Assembly: GCA_018398575.1 (NCBI GenBank)
Contig: JAGTXZ010000024.1
Span: 186,001-250,000 of the forward strand
From: Ampelomyces quisqualis
Lineage: Eukaryota > Ascomycota > Dothideomycetes > Pleosporales > Phaeosphaeriaceae
Direction: 5' to 3'
DNA length: 64,000 nucleotides
Part shown: positions 60,101-64,000 of the stretch, in pieces
How positions within the stretch are numbered: the first letter of the stretch is position 1
Layout of the letters: every line of letters starts with the position of its first letter
Notes under the pieces: model-generated
What the model saw: the letters and a program-made list of their open reading frames with translations, nothing else
Told to the model about the DNA's origin: nothing
Database searches by the model: none
Program-made: the position numbers and the translations under genes

Positions 60101-60629
60101 ACGCCTGATCCTGCCCCCCAGGCTCATGCAGCGCCAGCACTTGTTGAAGCTTCTTGAGCGCCGCCGGATCCTCTTTCACTGCTGTTGTCTCGTCCTCGGT
60201 GCGGTGAGTGTCTTCGCTATCAGCGCTGGGCTTGTTCTGCGGGGATTGCGGGGGGAGGGTCGTATAGTGGCGAACAGGGGCCGCGTGAAAGCGTCGCCGG
60301 GGCGGGTTGAGAGTCTCCGAGGTCGGGACAGTGCGCTGTCTGAGGAAGGAAAGCGTCTTTTCGGGGTACAGAAAGTCCAGCAGCAGAGTTTTGTATGGGC
60401 CGGAAGCGGTGGACAGTGCTTGTTTCGCCGCGTGGCCGTCTCTGTCGTGACGCGTGCTGTCGTTCGTTGCGGGTACGGCCCAGCCCTCAGGCAGGCCGAT
60501 GCCGATGTCGCTCGCCCCATGGTGCCAGAACGCCGAGTGCAGCATTCGTCGGCTGCGGAGACATGGTTTCGAGGTACGAAAAAGACTACGTCCGCCGGAT
60601 TCGAGACATGTCGAAGTCCGCTCGAGCAT
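57120..60629 (-). CDS. Large mitochondrial pentatricopeptide-repeat protein, Cya5/Pet309-like
   Basis: Single exon, 1169 residues from the ATG at 60629 (MLERTSTCLESGGRSLFR). The first ~110 residues are Arg/Ser-rich with a Cys-Leu-Arg-Ser-Arg-Arg patch and no early acidic cluster, fitting mitochondrial import. The body is helical with many ~35-residue units of PPR type (ACWNILLLAYSRADDLDGAL, VYTFGTLLDICAQRGDVEAF, TWTYGSLMRALIEVKQTNAA), concentrated between about residues 480 and 770. A long charged region with RRLRKRESRR follows, then further repeats near the C-terminus. The N-terminal pattern and size resemble the fungal Cya5/Pet309 translational activators of COX1 mRNA; this assignment is from memory, and another mitochondrial RNA-binding PPR protein is possible. 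The gene is divergent from SRP68. Confidence 0.8.
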   Translation of the reverse strand: MLERTSTCLESGGRSLFRTSKPCLRSRRMLHSAFWHHGASDIGIGLPEGWAVPATNDSTRHDRDGHAAKQALSTASGPYKTLLLDFLYPEKTLSFLRQRTVPTSETLNPPRRRFHAAPVRHYTTLPPQSPQNKPSADSEDTHRTEDETTAVKEDPAALKKLQQVLALHEPGGQDQAWQLYRAVPPALFANNGYWDLRADLLEYLAVDDDPAVPNQVLQLFQGLREEQCRLASYRAAIAAYVSLHMIKPALQLLESVPSYHNFDFSHIGIDLLLRRTIQDGQWELSLRIFALFLERKPYFGGVPAGVSIRWGNEIPRVWKGISSLHNLEDSFHAFIVHVQELRHDQGFRHDLGSSDSKEETLALFVMTFVPQVMDKILQDGALSEQAVVHFFRQLFVHLKELSLPLPECYEHAVKRLLKVPVEGAASDIPKLRADLYEQLRQYCVESSSTDPPRPSLNLIRNLIVHYFDQGQVAQAKQLIQDHRTFYPDEPMRAGLLKYLIHYYADHGDLEGVETHLDEFKAHYQDQIDLHLLSALPFACARRADVNEAITQFNRIRDDFALVPDTACWNILLLAYSRADDLDGALGCYTMLLANEVVPDVYTFGTLLDICAQRGDVEAFEALFARAEQSGVDLSRDMRARSGYVQAFLQAGDAQGAEAVAQGMLKSRQAGTLRDHTLTHTWNLLIQQHALDGDIAGARQRYREMIEADIPLDTWTYGSLMRALIEVKQTNAAFKLLRKTMPQSNLRPQALHYAIVMTGFLREGGGQQDLAIETYKLMIEEDVPQTASSQEATIRTLGASQTPTLEEKRVVRRLRKRESRRSALREQLVGKRSYQLEEVEKAVEDMVAGAVKGKIAGQIADREPRHSRLLDYRSSGSSPQSFYGLLISLYAQRGAYKRCREMMKKAQQLAPDADNYIVPMNIITGSMEMHLQVDEHEEIARLWRLARNSANNLTKTFSRAAEAKQSKDASADLLDPSVMQQHDSSRISGSRRNILYKATRVYIRSLLAPSNPLPNALQEAQQTMRELLVEGYTLDVFTWNELVSTLALRGHLEAAFNICEEYLMPNFPGWRELHPNYIRKDRKGYQWMELRHYDVRKDTIMPRYKTLIVLAAAYRDVKRDERNGIGYNDELGAWQANILEQGAPRTCRAIQTMPRTNDPLQVQFFHGGMY

Positions 60630-60933
60630 TACCTGAGCCGCGCTGCACAGTATGCGCAATGGTGAAGCACTGAATTACGCTGCCAAGGTGAAGGAGACAC
60701 TAGGAAAAACCACAAGGGCGAGGCGAGGGGGTGAAGGGGAGACGGCACGTGCCAGCGGAGGATGGAGCGCGCGGGCTAAACTTTTCGAACCCTCGACAGA
60801 CGACATCATCACACGACTTGGGCGCTAGCGGCCTCGCATAGATACATGTATGCTAGTGCCCCTCGTGCCCTCCACCCTCACCGCACGGCCACATTGGAGC
60901 TGTCGATCCCCAGCACCGCTGTCGCCAAGGGCC
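60630..60933. promoter_or_regulatory. Short divergent promoter of the PPR gene and SRP68
   Basis: The 304 bp between the two start codons serve both genes. No specific binding site was recognised. Confidence 0.5.
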
Positions 60934-62899
60934 ATGGACATCACCAAATTCGTCAGCGAGTTCCGAGAGTCGGCCTTCTTGCTCGGCGACCATGGCACCT
61001 ACCGCGCCCAGCTCTCGCGCCGCCTCCGAATTGTGCAGAAGAAGCTCGGGCGGGCCACGCCCAAGAACGCCAAATATGCTGCAAAGGCCGAGGTGACGGC
61101 CGGGGATGTTGGACGGAACATTGAGTATGTTGCGAGATGGAATGGACATGACCCACCCTAACCAGCCCAGATTCCTCCATATCTTGCTCCTCACCTCCGA
61201 GCGGGCGTGGGCGCAGGCAATGGCCATGAAAGCCTCACACGCCGAGGACAACGCCGACAAGAACATCACCGGATCGACCCGCCAGCACATTGTTTCCCGG
61301 CTGCACAGAGCAACCCAGACGGCGCAACAGATTGTCGACCTGGTCACGCAAACGGGCACGAGCGGCGCGAGTGACACGGACGTGCTGGAAGCAAAGGCAT
61401 ACCGCTACGCTTTGGCTGGTGCTGCCGAGTTCGAGAAGCAAGCCGAGGGCATCAAGGCCAGCAACGCATCTCCCCAGCGCTGGAACGCGTGTCTGACCAA
61501 CTATTCGGCCGCGAGGGTTATGTACAGCGCACTGCTGAAAGCCACCAAAAAGGACCTGTTCAAGGAGGTGCTTGCCGGTACTACTGACCCTAGCATCCGC
61601 TATGCTGCATACCAAAGCCGGATCCCGAGGACTGTTGGTGTACCCTCCATCGCTAGGAGATTCTTCCCAAAGCACGAAGCGGACCTTGTCAAGGCGGTGC
61701 AGGCCCTCGACTCCGCGGCGCTCGATGAGGAAGATGCTGCCTCGACCCGTAAGTTTGGTCCACTCTAATCTAAGCTGCGAGTTTTTGAATTGATCGCAGA
61801 CACTCAAATCAACTGGCGGGGCCGTGACGCAAACATTGTAGACGCGGCCATCGGACAGGCACTCGTGTCGGTCGATACTGCTTCTGCAGTGCTGGACAAA
61901 TCCACGGCAGCATCCTGCAAGGATCGAGCCAACGCATACGATGAGATTTTGATCGCGAGCCAGGATGCTGTAGATGCAACACGAAGGGCGATCGAGGAAC
62001 TAGAGAAGGAAGGTGCCGAGGAAGGCGATGTGCGCATGCAACATCTCCGAGTGACGAGTCTCGCAATGAACTACGACTTGATTTCCTGGCGAGTCGGTAG
62101 GAACAGAGTGCTCATTGGCGCAGATGATGGCCTAACGTTCCCACCAAATCCTCCACAAAAGCCACGGAGACCACGCAAAGACGGCAAGGAATGGACCGAG
62201 CGGGAGGAGCCCACCGGCCGTAAGTTGGCGCGGTTGCGCGAACGTATTGCCTTGTACGATGCGATCCTGCAGAGCATAGATTCCGTCAAAGAACTCAAGG
62301 GCGCTGCTCGCGACACTGGGTTCATATCGGAGCTCGATGGCCAGCGTGCCTACTTCCAGGCGCTGAAATGTCTACATCTGTCACATGCATATGCATTCCT
62401 GTCAACGCCAAAGGAAGCCTTGGCACTTTGCAACCGCGCATTGTCCTTGTCGTCACAAGCTATGTCGGGTCCACGGCCTTCCACGTCAGCGTCATCAGGT
62501 GCGCGCAAATTGGAAGTGACGGAGATACAATCACAACAATTAAAGCAGAACCTCGAGAATCTCACCTCGCACTACCGAGGCGTGGTGGCACTGTCTCAGC
62601 TGTTTGCCAACTCTGACACGGCCTCGCAAGCTGGTTTGACGAATGCTGCGCCTGTGGTCGAGAGGTTGAACGAGTATCCTGCGTCTGGTTCAGTGGATCT
62701 CAAGAACTTGGTGACATGGCCACCCAAGCTCAAGCCTGTTCCAGTGAAGCCCCTGTTCTTAGACGTTGCGTGGAACTATGTGGAGTATCCTGGACACGCG
62801 CCAGCGAAGCAAGAATCTGAGCCGGCAAAGACAGAATCAGAGGATGCGAAGCCAGAAAAGCAGGCACCAAAGAAGGGATGGTTCTCTTTTGGCAGGTAA
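60934..62899 (+). CDS. SRP68: Signal recognition particle subunit SRP68
   Basis: RNA-binding subunit of the cytosolic signal recognition particle; it pairs with SRP72 on 7S RNA during co-translational targeting to the ER. Exons 60934-61124, 61171-61748 and 61800-62899 (introns 46 and 51 nt, phases consistent) give 622 residues, close to the 627 of human SRP68. The N-terminal part holds the SRP68 RNA-binding region (FRESAFLLGDHGTYRAQLSRRLRIVQKKLG, then FLHILLLTSERAWAQAM after the first splice). The rest is helical, with NYDLISWRVGRNRVLIG and LYDAILQSIDSVKELKG near the middle. The tail binds SRP72 in other species and here ends in a Lys/Glu-rich segment and GWFSFGR. The ATG at 60934 is preferred because the frame upstream lacks family sequence. 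Confidence 0.93.
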
Positions 62900-63753
62900 A
62901 TAAGGCTGCAGCAGGGATGGTGTGCATACTGCGGCTTTCAAGCCAGTGTTCAGCCAGACATATAGATATTGGTCTTGTCTACTCCGTAGTTATCTGAAAC
63001 AACCCCAACGCCTCGTCTGGTCCGCGCTACAACATCATTTCGACACTTCTTGGCATCCTTTCCGGGTTTCACCCAGAATGGTCGTGATTGGCCCGACAGC
63101 ACTGCGTGTGTACAGCTCTGCTGCATGGCCTTGCGTGAACCCGTTGTGGGGCTGGCGGTTGAGCCTCAGGGGTAAACTGTCGAATAAGCGCCGTGCCAGA
63201 CGTGAACCACACGCACTTTGCGAATCACGGGAGGGCGTTAGAAACCAAATATCGCTGATGGCGTCAAGTTCAGCCATACAGAGACACAAGCGGTCGTGAT
63301 CAACGGTTCATGTACTCCGTATGTACTCAATTTGATGTACTTGGGGAAGCCACACAAAGTGAAAACCTCAGGAGGATTGAGTACAGGAGCCAACGTGTAC
63401 GACCAAAGTAAAACCGTCAAGCTCAAAGAAGACTGGAGGCGCTTCGGGGCGCTTTGGGGTCATGCAGGTATTCTGATTAGAAGACCCATTTAAGGCTGCG
63501 CGATAGTACTATCAGTATCGGCACCCCTAGCATGCGGATAAGGGGGGGCGCGCAGAGAATGTACCCGTCGAATCCATGCACCTATGCTCATCTCTCAGCT
63601 GCGCGTGCTCTCCCGACCAACACACTCTTTTTGACACTCTTTTGCATCTGCTGTCGTTACGTATTGTCGCTCTTTACCATCGCTCTTTGATACTCGATAC
63701 CAACACAATATCTCTAATTGTACCATCTCCCGCACGCATCCTTCAGCTTGTAG
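62900..63753. other. Intergenic region, no supported gene
   Basis: 3' flank of SRP68 and further sequence with two TACTCCGTA nonamers (62980-62988, 63313-63321) and a CT-rich part from about 63580 that could be a promoter or leader for a gene to the right. Confidence 0.4.
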
Positions 63754-64000
63754 CTGTCAAGCGTGCCCACATCATATACAAACCCCCTCCATCAACACAA
63801 GGCTACGTCGAGGAGCGCAACGCGTTTCTCGGACTTGATACCCATCACGGCTTCCGCGCTGGCTACCTCGATCCTCCCCAGGCCCCAGGCCGCCGACTGT
63901 TTTCGTAGACCATCGATATTGCAGGCCTTTGACTTGCCCGCCGTCAAGACGCCGCCCGCCACTCTCGACGACAAGCAATTGCCATCCATCAACCACGACA
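63754..64000 (+). CDS. Possible partial coding exon running off the right edge
   Basis: After a stop that doubles as an acceptor-like TTGTAG (ending about 63753), one plus-strand frame stays open to the end of the window. It reads as ordinary protein (ILQAFDLPAVKTPPATLDDK near the end). No start codon or donor site could be tied to it, so it may be an internal exon of a gene that continues outside, or chance. No family is recognised. Confidence 0.22.
   Translation, partial: MSSVPTSYTNPLHQHKATSRSATRFSDLIPITASALATSILPRPQAADCFRRPSILQAFDLPAVKTPPATLDDKQLPSINHD

Noticed and set aside
60630..60659. Ten-codon extension of the PPR protein upstream of 60629
   Set aside because: It has no ATG; the first ATG at 60629 starts the family-like MLERTSTCLESGG sequence.

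Overview
This window looks like nuclear DNA of a filamentous ascomycete, most likely a dothideomycete of the order Pleosporales. That placement is inference; no database was searched. The evidence is short introns (about 40-90 nt, GT...AG), a head-to-head pair of myosin-like chitin synthases, a PKS-type secondary-metabolism locus, AT-rich gene-free islands that look like RIP-degraded repeats, and a very frequent intergenic nonamer, TACGGAGTA. Exon boundaries were worked out by hand from splice signals and reading-frame phase.

Left part (1-13.9 kb): a small mitochondrial-type protein with a hidden first exon; a gene-poor, TACGGAGTA-rich block with a MITE-like inverted repeat; a small secreted cysteine-containing protein (candidate effector); a JEN1-type monocarboxylate transporter; a SulP anion transporter divergent from saccharopine dehydrogenase (LYS1); a broken APH-like kinase; then an AT-rich island.

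Middle (13.9-26.5 kb): class VII (csmB-like, minus) and class V (csmA-like, plus) chitin synthases start from a shared 1.6-kb intergenic region that holds two 23-nt perfect palindromes.

Accessory locus (27-43.7 kb): a secreted class-C beta-lactamase-like hydrolase, a 13-exon full ABCB transporter, an FSH1-type serine hydrolase and a 2276-residue highly-reducing-type PKS (KS-AT-DH-ER-KR-ACP, no methyltransferase). They form a compact candidate biosynthetic cluster between housekeeping genes. The DH catalytic Asp position and the ER glycine motif of the PKS are altered, so its real chemistry may be less reducing than its layout suggests.

Right part (44-64 kb): eIF5B; a gene-free stretch with a 15-bp minisatellite; a 1383-residue secreted Pro/Ile/Val/Ser repeat protein with seven near-identical 78-bp units and a 141-bp duplication; an AT-rich island; an intron-containing tRNA-Leu(UAA); a large mitochondrial PPR protein (Cya5/Pet309-like) divergent from SRP68; and a possible gene fragment at the right edge.
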